Positions 55,186-64,000 of a stretch of DNA of 64,000 nucleotides are shown here, in pieces; position 1 is the stretch's first letter, and every line of letters begins with the position of its first letter. The DNA lies in contig KV918782.1 in the NCBI GenBank assembly GCA_002049455.2, forward strand, positions 186,001-250,000, written 5' to 3'. This stretch comes from Porphyra umbilicalis. Its lineage: Eukaryota; Rhodophyta; Bangiophyceae; Bangiales; Bangiaceae. The notes beneath the pieces are model-generated. The model ran no database searches and had not been told where the DNA came from. It saw nothing but the letters and a program-made list of their open reading frames with translations. The translations under genes were made by a program, and so were the position numbers.

Positions 55186-57324
55186 TCAGCTTGATGTGCT
55201 CCTCCTCACTCCGTGTCTCCGCCCACGCGTCCAGAGCATGCCCAAAAGTGCATGCGGACAACCAGGCGACAGGCGCAATGACGGGGGGGGGGGGGCACCC
55301 GCGCCCACGAAGCCCTCCCCAGCGTCGTGGCCATCGCTACCGACGGCACCACCGCCGCTAGCACCAGATCCGCCGCCGCCACCGGCTCCACTGTCACCGG
55401 CGGTGCCGACAATCCAACGACCCTCAGCTGCCGCCGCACCAACGCGGTGCCCCAAACGCCCCGAGCCGCCGCTGCCGGCCGCCTGACCGCCGGCGGCGGC
55501 GGCGGCAGCAGATCCACCACCGCCCGCCCCGTCCCCACCTGATGCCGGTCCTGCCGAGCGGACGCCTTCGGCCGCCTGACCGCCGGCGGCTGCAGCAAGA
55601 AGTGCGCCAACACTGCCGCCGCCGGCCGCCTCGCCAGCGCCGTCGGCGGTAGCAGTCAATCCGCCACCGGCCGCCCCCGCACCACCAAGTCCCGGTCCCG
55701 CCAAGCCGCCGCCGCCGGGTGCTTGTCCGCCGGTGGCCGCGGCGGCAGCAGATCCCCCCGAGCCACCTCCTCCACCACCCTGTCCTCGTACCGCCAAGCC
55801 GCCGCCGCCGGCCGCCTGACCGCAGGCGGCGGCAGCAGGAAGTGCGCCAACACCGCCGCCGCCGGCCGCCTCGCCAGCGCCGGCGGCGGCAGCAGCCAAT
55901 TTGCGACCTGCCGCCCCCCCACCACCAAGTCCCGGTCCCGCCAAGCCGCCGCCGCCGGCCGCCTGACCGCCGGCAGCGGCAGGGGCAGCCGATCCCCCCG
56001 CCCCCGCTCCCCCACCACCCTGTCCTCCACCCGCCAAGCCGCCGCCGCCGGCCGCCTGACCGCCGGCGGCGGCAGGGGCAGCAGATCCCCCCGCCCCCAC
56101 TCCTCCACAACCCTGTCCCCCACCCGCCAAGCCGCCGCCGCCGGCCGCCTGACCGCCGGCGGCCGTACGGGTGCGGGACACGTATCCGTCTCGTCGCTGT
56201 TCCGTAACCATGTTGTGAAAGATGGCCACCGCCTTGGTGACGTTGACCATCTGCGCCACGGACGCGTACTCGGCAGGATGGAGAGCGACGTGCAAGCGAG
56301 CTGTCACCGCATACAGGCGTTCCACATCTTTTCGAAGTGCTTCCTGAAGACGGTTAAATGTAACCTCGACTTCAGTCGTGGGGTCGGGAAACGGAGAAAT
56401 GATAAATGCGAACCTAGGATAAATACCATCCGCAAGATAATACAGGAGCGTGCGGGTCGTGCCGTTAGCAGTGAAAGAAAGCGTACGGGGCGGCCATTCC
56501 CCATTCGTGACGGATAAATAGAGGGGGGAAACATGCATAACGTTAAGGTCGTTATGAGATCCAGGACACCCCACAAATAAGTGCCAAATCCATAGGTCCT
56601 CATCACAAACGGTCTCCATCACCACGGAACGCTTCCCGTGGCGATTATGGTACATGCCGGCAAACGCCTTTGGGCAGTTGCGCCACTCCCAGTGGCTGCA
56701 GTCGAGAGAGCCAATGCAACCGGGCATCCCGCGCTCAGCATTGCGCGTCAAAATGCGCTGCAGTTCTTCAGGGGTCGGGGAACGCAAATATGAGGGTCCA
56801 AACTCATCCACAATAAACCGCATCAACTCTAGCACCGACATAGCAATGGTTGAAGCGGACAGTCGCACATATTCATCCGTCCTGTCCGGCGCCTCTCCAT
56901 ACGCAATGACTCGAAACGCCGCTACCACCTTTTGCAAGGGGTGAGCCTGGAGCCTCCCGGTGGCATTAATGCGCTGTGCAAAAAACTGTCCGTCCTTCAC
57001 GGCGTTGCAGACGCGAAGAAACACGCTGCGCGGCACGCGGAAGCGGCGTTCAACGTCTCCCTCATCATACACAGGCGGCTCCCCGTTCAGACAAAAATAA
57101 TCTCTCAGAATAGCGCGCAAACTTGAGCGGAAATTACGCCGCTTATTCGGCCAGCGGCCCGGCACAGATCCAACATAACGCGGCCGCCGGGACACCCGAG
57201 ACCCACGCGCACGCTTCCGCCAATGACGCAACGCCTGCAGGTGCGCCGCAACCGCCGAAGCAATAAGCAGGTCCTCCGTATCCTCCAGCATCGCGTCCGC
57301 AGACATGTCTAAAGGATCATCCAT
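55186..57324 (-). CDS. PIF/Harbinger DDE transposase, lineage 2 (unit 2)
   Basis: 712 residues, intact. I see differences from unit 1 only in the Gly/Ala tail (GLAVRGQGG for GLAGRGQVG); the catalytic domain with its D, D and E looks the same. Having two intact copies next to broken Myb partners means that mobility would depend on the lineage-1 Myb protein or on another copy elsewhere. Confidence 0.93.
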   Translation of the reverse strand: MDDPLDMSADAMLEDTEDLLIASAVAAHLQALRHWRKRARGSRVSRRPRYVGSVPGRWPNKRRNFRSSLRAILRDYFCLNGEPPVYDEGDVERRFRVPRSVFLRVCNAVKDGQFFAQRINATGRLQAHPLQKVVAAFRVIAYGEAPDRTDEYVRLSASTIAMSVLELMRFIVDEFGPSYLRSPTPEELQRILTRNAERGMPGCIGSLDCSHWEWRNCPKAFAGMYHNRHGKRSVVMETVCDEDLWIWHLFVGCPGSHNDLNVMHVSPLYLSVTNGEWPPRTLSFTANGTTRTLLYYLADGIYPRFAFIISPFPDPTTEVEVTFNRLQEALRKDVERLYAVTARLHVALHPAEYASVAQMVNVTKAVAIFHNMVTEQRRDGYVSRTRTAAGGQAAGGGGLAGGGQGCGGVGAGGSAAPAAAGGQAAGGGGLAGGGQGGGGAGAGGSAAPAAAGGQAAGGGGLAGPGLGGGGAAGRKLAAAAAGAGEAAGGGGVGALPAAAACGQAAGGGGLAVRGQGGGGGGSGGSAAAAATGGQAPGGGGLAGPGLGGAGAAGGGLTATADGAGEAAGGGSVGALLAAAAGGQAAEGVRSAGPASGGDGAGGGGSAAAAAAGGQAAGSGGSGRLGHRVGAAAAEGRWIVGTAGDSGAGGGGGSGASGGGAVGSDGHDAGEGFVGAGAPPPPSLRLSPGCPHALLGMLWTRGRRHGVRRSTSS

Positions 57325-58573
57325 CGCGCGAAGAAGACGGTCGCCACGACGGTGGCGACGGACGGTCTTCGTCGACGACGACGCCAGTGCGCTACGCTGC
57401 CCGCGCCTCCTCACTCGGATCTCCTCAGCACCCCACTGAGAACACACCGCATGGACGGAGCAGATTTCCTTTGGCCCACCCCTCCGGCAGACCGTTTCAA
57501 TGCCCCCCGCTGGAGCCCCGAAACGGTCGCATCCTGGGGTGGAGGCTCCGTCATCTGCGGTCGCGTGCTCGACGCGACGGTCCATAGCAGTCGCGATACC
57601 GTTGCAAACGGTGATCGCTCGAACGCTCTCCCGCGACACAAAGTGCATTGTTTGTCACTGACGTTTCAAGAAAGCCGGATGCCACGTCACCAGCATTTCG
57701 AACGGCGGCCAAAGCAGCGCCAGCCAATGAGAGAGCTGAACAAGATGGGGAGGAGAGCTCCCACTCCCCAAATCGTGCAGAGAATGGGGGACAAGGGCCT
57801 CACCCCCCATTTTCTGCCCGCTGAATCTGTGTGTACTTATGTGATTCCAATCAACTAGATTCGGGTTTTCTCTCTTCGATTTGGGGTGCCTGACGTTGCT
57901 GTGAAGCCGTCCCCAACCCCAAGAGCCTAAATGGAGCCACGTGGAGCATTTGGGAGACACGTTTCTGACACGTATACACATTCGGTCTTGGGGAAAACGT
58001 TGTTGGGTGTGCTCTGATGGGCTTGGATGGGGGGAGCTGACAATTCTGACAGGATATGGGTTGCAGGGGGTGCTGTTGAAGGCTGGCTCGGGATGCGGGG
58101 GGCCTGGCCAGCGTTCAAATTTGGATCCTCACGTTGTGTGGCTGTCCGCGACCAGGGACTTGGCCGCGGTCGGCCGCGATCCTCGCCCCATCCCTCCGAT
58201 CGGCGAATTTCATGATCTTCGACGGCGGCCATCCGGGCGTCGTCCACCCAACTGATACACCAGCACCATGTCGGGTGCCAAACAGCCGGACAGGGCATCG
58301 TTCGCAGTCCCTGGCCACGCGGCGGCCACCTTCATGCCGACTGCCTCGCACCCGTCCCACCTCCCTGCCGACCGCCTCCCTCCTCTCGCGGTAAGCGCGA
58401 CCGCAATCTTTAGGGAGCAAGAGTTGTTGGGTTTGTCGACCCAGCAGTAAAGCCGAGAACTGGGGGGCGTTCTCAGCCTGCAAGGAGTTCTGGCCCGCGT
58501 GCAAGACGCAGTCATTTCCAAAGCAGTCTCTATCCGAGGCACTCGGCAGGATGCATAGGCAAGATGGCCATAA
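57325..58573. other. Upstream region of the transposase (unit 2)
   Basis: As 42716-43964. The first quasi-palindrome core is GGAGAGCTCC here instead of GGAGCGCTCC, so the centre stays palindromic despite the change. Confidence 0.4.
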
Positions 58574-59716
58574 CTAAAGGGTGTGTCGTTTCGAAACTGT
58601 ATGACCCCGGGCTGGGCTGACGGTGGTGATCAACTGCTTCACGGGGCGGTACCTTCCTCGGTGCAGCGCGATGTGGAACCGCTTTGTCAGAACGCCAAAC
58701 AGGCGTTCAACGTCCTTGCGAGTGGCCTGCTGCAGGCAGTTGAAGGTCTTCGCCTCGTCAGTCATCGGTATTGGGTGGGGAGACACTAGGAACGCGTAGC
58801 GAGGGTAGATACCGTCCACAAGGTAGTCCTGTAGCGTGCGGGTGATCCCGTTCACGGTAAAGGTTACGCCCCGCGGCGGCCGCCAGCCTGCCGTGACGTC
58901 TAGGTAGAGAGGCGACTGGTTCCAAACGTTGATGTCGTTCAGGCTTCCGGGAGCGCCGACAAACAGGTGCCAAATCCACAGGTCCTCATCGCGCACAGCC
59001 TCTACGACAACGCCGCGCGAGACCTTCCGGCTCTGGTAGGCACCAGCCATGCCCGTCGGGCACTAATGCCACTCCCAGTGGGTACGGTCCAGCGAGCCCA
59101 GACAGCCAGAAAAGCCACGCTCCGCGTTGCGCTCCATCATCTCCTTCAGCTCCGACTGGTTGGGACAGCGTCGGTACGTCGTTTCCCACCGCCGCACGAT
59201 GAGCTCGAGGAGAAGCTTGGTCGCCTGCGCCACGGTCGATCGAGAAAGACGCACGGACTCGTCCGAGCGGTCGGTCGCCTCGCCGTATGCGATGACGCGG
59301 AAGGCGGCCACGACCTCTTGCAGCGGGTGGGCCTGCAGGGGACCCGTCGTGTTGATGCGCTGCTGGAAGAACGGCTCGTCCTTGACGGCCAGGTAGATGC
59401 GTCGAAATACACTGCGCGGCACACGGAAGCGCGTCTCGAAATCACAGTCGTCGAAGATCGGCGGCTCTGCCTTGACCCCAAAGTAGTCGCGCTGGATGTT
59501 GAACACGCCAGCAGCAAAGTCACGCCTCTTGTTTGGCCGACGCCCGGGAACAGAACCGCGGTAGTGGCAAAGGCGGCCTGCGCGGGCGGCGAGCGACAGT
59601 CTCCGAATCAGAAGCAGCAGACCCATGTGCGCCTGCACCGCAGCGCAAACGACGGTTCCATCGTCCTCGGCCAGGAAAGAGGCAGCGCTGGACATCCCCG
59701 TCTCGGAAGCTTCCAT
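58574..59716 (-). pseudogene. PIF/Harbinger transposase, lineage 3, nonsense and truncated (unit 2)
   Basis: Same TAG (59063-59065) and same truncation as in unit 1, so both defects are older than the duplication. Confidence 0.88.
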
Positions 59717-60834
59717 ACCAGCAGCGGAGGGGTGGGTCGCGGGCGAGCGCAGGCAGGTGTTGGTGGAGAGCGGGACACAATGATGGGGGTCTTAAAAGTG
59801 GTTGGGTAGCAAACAAAGTGGGGCGGGTGCGCGGATCGTGCGTCTCAAGCCGAGGACAGGGAACGTGTGGGCGAAGCGGGAACGTCGTGGAGGAGGAACA
59901 GGGTAACAGAGTAGCGGGGGGCCGACGATGCAGGTGATGGCCGGACGCTTCACAACGATGGGCGCGACGTCGATGGGTCGGGTACGTGTACGGTGCGGCT
60001 GCGCGAACCGAGCAGCGACGGACCGAGCCCCCCCGTGTCAAATGGCACTGCGTGCAGTGGTCAACCACCTGTAGCCCCGAACACGCTGGGCGGGAGCCAA
60101 CGAGACACCGCGTGGTCCCGGATCGACTGCCGCACCCTCCCTGAATGGCACTGTCGGTGGTGGCGGACCACCAGCCTCCCCGAATGCGCCGCGCACGAGC
60201 CAGGAAGCGACCCGAGGCCGCCACCCACCCCCCCCCCCCTCTCATATTGTTCTGGGTGCGGTGGCAGGCCACCTGCCACCTGGAAGTCGCTGTGCGGGTG
60301 CCTGCCCAGGGGCCACGCGCGATCCCCTTGGACCCCCCCTCCAGAGGCTCTGAAACAGTGTCGGGCGGCCTGCCACCTGAGAATATCTGTGCGCGTGTGG
60401 GACCAGGCCGCCCGCGCGATCTCTTTCAACCGCCCCCCCCCTCCTCAAGGGCTCTGTATCAGTGGTGGACGGCCCGCCACAACCAAGCCACCGCATGGTC
60501 GTGATGGCACCACGCTAACCATCCATCGTCCCCACGCCAACAGGCCCTCAAGAGCCCAGATCGGGGGTCACGAGGCGAGAGAGATCCCCATTGTACGCCT
60601 GCCTGTGCTACATGTCCGATCCCGTCCCACGCGGCCCACAATGATAGCCTGCGTCGGAATCGGATCACGAGACGCCAACCACCTGCTCTGTCAGCCTAGT
60701 TCAATGGACGAAAGCTCTTGGTCCGCTGTCGAATGCGGAGGTCGCGCCTCATGGCGAAAGAGGTCAGGTCTGCGCCATTATCTTTCAGAACTGATCAAGA
60801 TCATCCCAACACACGTTGCGCGCTAAACGAATTT
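59717..60834. other. Intergenic with degenerate ~103-bp repeats (unit 2)
   Basis: As 45108-46225, with a few base changes and no change in repeat number. Confidence 0.45.
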
Positions 60835-61546
60835 CCCTGGCCTTTAGGACAGGGTGCTCTCAAAGTGTAGTGATGCACACATATACTTAGATCAAGGGAC
60901 TTGCTCTCCGCTTCAGAGGTGGCAGCCTGCATTCGTGTCCTCAGGGATCTGAGGGCGTGTCAGTGTTGGAAGGGTCGCGATGACGCTAAAAACGAATGGA
61001 GTTACGTGGCTGAGAAGGACTGTCCTGCCACAGGGGTCACTGGGCCCCGACGGCGCCTGCCCCCGTGCCCCCTCTACGGCCCCGAGTTGCGCGCGGTGAC
61101 CGCGCGCAGCGACTGCCGGGGCTTGACGCGCCCACGATGACCCGCGGGTGATCGTGCCTGCGCGCCGTCTTCTGTTGCGGCGGCGCGTCGGCGGTTGCTG
61201 ACGCCATCTAGCGGCGCGGTTACAGGCGCCTCGTCGCGCGGCGATCAGTCCCACCCGCCCGCCCGTGCGCCGTGTCGGCCGCCCTGCCCGCCGTGCGCAG
61301 GTGCGCTGCGCGGCGGAGTGACGGCCTCGCCCGTGGGCGCCGCGCGACGCCGGCGGGCCGCCGCCGCTGCGGTGGCGGAGGCGGCACCCCTTTCCCCGCC
61401 CGACGCCCCCCCCACCACGGCAACGTGGCTGTAAGTTCCCCCGTGCGCGCTCGCGGCCATAGAGCCGGCCGGCATGTCCGGTGTCAATGCGTCGCCGAGC
61501 ACGCCACCGCCCTGCAGGCCAGGGTATTGCACGTACGTGCCTGGAA
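60835..61546. mobile_element. A element, copy 3 (right edge of the duplication)
   Basis: 712 bp, flanked by TT on both sides (GAATTT on the left, TTATAG on the right). Diagnostic bases: C at 60911, T at 60966, T at 61477 and T at 61534. Confidence 0.85.
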
Positions 61547-61954
61547 TTATAGTATTACATATTTGGTTACACTCCACCAATGAGAGCACGGAACGCATTG
61601 GGGCCGTCGCCGGACCGGCCCCATTTCGCTTCACGAATGGGGCAGGTCCAACGCCCGCCCCATTTCTGCGCTTCGGAGTTGATTCGTACTTCCAGGATTT
61701 CTTCATGACCATTGAAGACCAGAATGGGGTCGATCGCGTTGACAGAAAAGCCCAGTGGCCCCATTTCCTTCATAAAGAGACACGTTTCTGCTCCGTGGCG
61801 CAACGTGTAACGAATATGAGATGGCGCCGACGTTGTTGGGATTGCCCTCACGAATGTTCTTGATCCTCAGACATCACGGAGACAGCGCGTCCTTGCTGTC
61901 CTCCAAGATTTGGCGGCTGACATTTCGTCTGGTGTTTTGGCCCTCAGCCTACCA
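61547..61954. other. Single-copy spacer
   Basis: No gene is supported. A short imperfect hairpin around GCCCCATTTCG and CGAATGGGGC lies near 61618-61645. Confidence 0.4.
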
Positions 61955-63802
61955 CGTCAGCTTCCGCTAGAATCGTGCATCGGGCCGCATCGGCTCGCAT
62001 CAGGCACAAAAGCCCATCGGATCGGCTATCCGATGGGGCCCGATGGGGCCCGATGACCCCCATCGGACTTGCATCGGGCGCCCATCGAACAGGGGCGCCG
62101 ATGGGGCCGCTCTCGTGATTTAGACCGAGTTCAAGCCGTTTCTTTCCTCGACGGACGCTAGTGCTGCAAGGGACTAGATGTAAAGCACGCCACGTTTCTG
62201 CATAAGGACAAGAGAAAGTACGAGGATCATCTGGGAGGTGACGCAGTCCTGCACGACTTCGCATCACGGCGAGTCTGAGGGCCGTGTAGCGCGGCCTTCA
62301 TCGGGCCGCGGCGCGATCCGACCACGCGCCACCGCCCTGTGCACCTTCCCCAATGTCCCCCCCGACGGTCCCGCCCGCGCACCACATGACTCCGCTCACA
62401 CGTACGATTGCACGATTGGCCTTCATGGGCACGTAGCAGGTTTGTGGCTGTTCCTTCCTTTCTTTGGGGGCGGTCGGGTGCGAGGTACGCTAGATCCGTT
62501 TGTTCACGCACTGTTCCATTCTTACCGTCTCGTCGTCGGCCAGCACTCTGTCGTCGTGCCACGCGTTTGGCTTCCGTCATCTTACTTTGTATCACGCTGC
62601 CTCTTTAATTGCATGCCGCACCCTTCCAACCGCCCTGTCTTCTTCCTTCTTTTTCTTGAGAGATGGTCTTCATCCATCACCGTCCTTCCTGTGTCGATTG
62701 TCTTGCTCTTTCTTGGCCTCTCTGCCTCTTTCGTATCTCTTCTGCACCCGTCTTCGCATGTGTCACAACCTTCGGTACCGAGAGCAGCGTTGCAGTCTCC
62801 CTTGACATCAGTTCCTTACTCTGTATGATGAGCGGGCCTTTGGCATGAGTGATGGTGAGAGGGTTGTTTGGGCTGGTGAGCTGTCTGTCCGTCGGGAAGT
62901 TACCTGGTGCGATAGTGCTCTTGTTCTTTTCGTCTCCTTATGACTGGTACTTTGAGGCCCCGTCCTTGTTATGTACGGTCTTGCATCTTCCCTTTCTGCA
63001 TTTGGTTCTCTTGCCGGGCTGCGAGGAAGGAGCACGTTGTTCTGCATCTGTCTTGCGTCCCCGTGGAGTGCGCGACGCGTGACTGGTACCGTCCATCGAC
63101 GCGTTTTCTGTCTCAGGCATGCGCTGGATGCTTCCACAGGTGCTGTGCCTTGCCATGCCAACGAACATGCGCAGGGTCGTCGATACAATATGGCGCGTCG
63201 CCAAAGAATGATCGGATCTGAGAAACGCTCACAGCAAGTCACAGCAGTTCACAGCAGCTCACAGCACAGAATTTAAAATTGCTGTGATCGTCCTTGCCTC
63301 ACACAGAGCCATCCAGGAGCCCTCAGCATGCAATTTTATTTCAAAGCACAGTCACAGCACGGTCACAGCATGCTGCAACTTGCTGTGGAACTTGCTCGGA
63401 TCCGATCATTCTTTGGCGACGCGCCATAGTGGTAACTGGGAACGCATGGGAAGAACCAGGGAAAAGGACACGCGTCCTGTATCTGTGTCCTCTCCGAAGC
63501 TGGTACGTAGCCCGCCGTCGTCAACCAATTCTTTGTGCAATGGCGACTTGGCGCTTGCACATATCAGTACGGCCCTCAAGCATCGTGCAGCAACTCCAGT
63601 ATTCCACGCTTTTGGTTGGTCAGAAAAGAGCTGTCAGTCAGTAAAGTCTCGTGACTTCCGCCGATTGTGCCCGATGGGGCCCGATGCAATCGGGCAAGAA
63701 TCCCCATCGGGCGCCCATCAGTTCCAATCGGGCACCCTGTTCGATGGGCCATCGGCTCCCATCGGATCGGGTGTTCGATGGGCATCTTAGCGGAAGCTGA
63801 CG
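61955..63802. mobile_element. 1,848-bp non-autonomous TIR element with CCGATGGG subterminal repeats
   Basis: CGTCAGCTTCCGCTA (61955-61969) is the exact reverse complement of 63788-63802. About 130 bases inside each end are packed with CCGATGGG, CCCATCGG and close variants in both orientations (61975-62106 and 63655-63787). The interior has no coding frame with recognisable motifs; part of it (62440-62830) is T/C-rich. Target duplication is not clear (CA on both sides at best). The plan is the same as in the element at 371-1119, but the ends and the motif are different. Confidence 0.65.
63191..63426. mobile_element. 236-bp TA-flanked MITE with 28-bp perfect inverted ends
   Basis: The first 28 bases, beginning TGGCGCGTCGCCAAAGAATG, are the exact reverse complement of the last 28 (63399-63426). 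TA flanks both sides (63189-63190 and 63427-63428). Inside each end there are several TCACAGCA units (63226-63262 and 63337-63370). It is nested in the larger element at 61955-63802. Confidence 0.85.
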
Positions 63803-64000
63803 CAGCAGCCCTGTCAAAGGCGCGTGGGCTGGACCGAGGCCTCAGGAGCCAAGGCGAAAGCTGACTGATGGGTCCCTCTTGCTCCTCATCGCAAGCGCCC
63901 CGCGTCGTGCCCCTCCACCCGTTGCAACCGCCCCCACCTCCAACCTCCCCGACAGTTGTGTCGTCTTCCCCACGCCCTATCCACCCCGCCACGCCCGGCA
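63803..64000. other. Window end, nothing recognised
   Basis: C-rich sequence without a supported feature. Confidence 0.3.

Larger units (their letters stand above)
46226..60834 (+). repeat. Tandem duplication, unit 2 (14,609 bp)
   Basis: Second copy of 31956-46225. Matching positions are offset by 14,270 up to about 50430, by 14,339 up to about 51400, and by 14,609 after that. Confidence 0.97.

Overview
The window is nuclear DNA of a GC-rich (mostly well above 60 percent) unicellular eukaryote that I cannot name. The evidence is a seven-exon gene with GT-AG introns of 173-245 nt, Kozak-like starts (CACCATGG), secreted proteins without bacterial ribosome-binding sites, and a dense load of eukaryotic cut-and-paste transposons. 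Bacterial operons, rRNA, recognisable tRNAs and CRISPR arrays are absent. Many long open frames are by-products of high GC and are not listed.

Layout. From 1 to 9.3 kb lie small transposons: a 749-bp inverted-repeat element, a 132-bp mariner-type MITE and a 739-bp Harbinger-type MITE. From 9.5 to 19.9 kb there is a PIF/Harbinger transposase on the + strand and, facing it, the Myb/SANT-like partner protein of such elements. Between them sit a 325-bp satellite (five copies) and other arrays of the palindrome GGCGGCCGCC. From 20 to 24.7 kb I find only short repeats. Two host-like genes follow: a secreted alpha/beta-hydrolase whose nucleophile position is Gly (24.7-25.8 kb), and a secreted protein with three tandem carbohydrate-binding-like domains (27.7-30.9 kb).

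From 31.2 to 61.5 kb the window is dominated by a direct tandem duplication (14,270-bp unit, then 14,609-bp unit). Copies of a 0.7-kb element, called A here, stand at the left edge, at the junction and at the right edge. Each unit carries half of a mariner-type MITE, two cruciform-forming palindromes, a decayed RNase-H-like transposase gene split by a Harbinger-type MITE, a repeat-rich reading frame, a Myb/SANT gene with one nonsense codon, an intact Harbinger transposase and a broken transposase of a third Harbinger lineage. The middle A copy is a left/right chimera of the outer two, as expected from unequal recombination between them. From 62 to 63.8 kb an 1,848-bp inverted-repeat element with CCGATGGG subterminal repeats contains a 236-bp MITE.

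How the parts work together: the Harbinger transposase/Myb pairs are the only visible candidate source of transposition activity and could move the TTA/TAA-flanked MITEs. The A copies appear to have supplied the homology for the 14-kb duplication. The two secreted-protein genes are the only clear non-transposon genes. Length differences between the two units are whole minisatellite copies.
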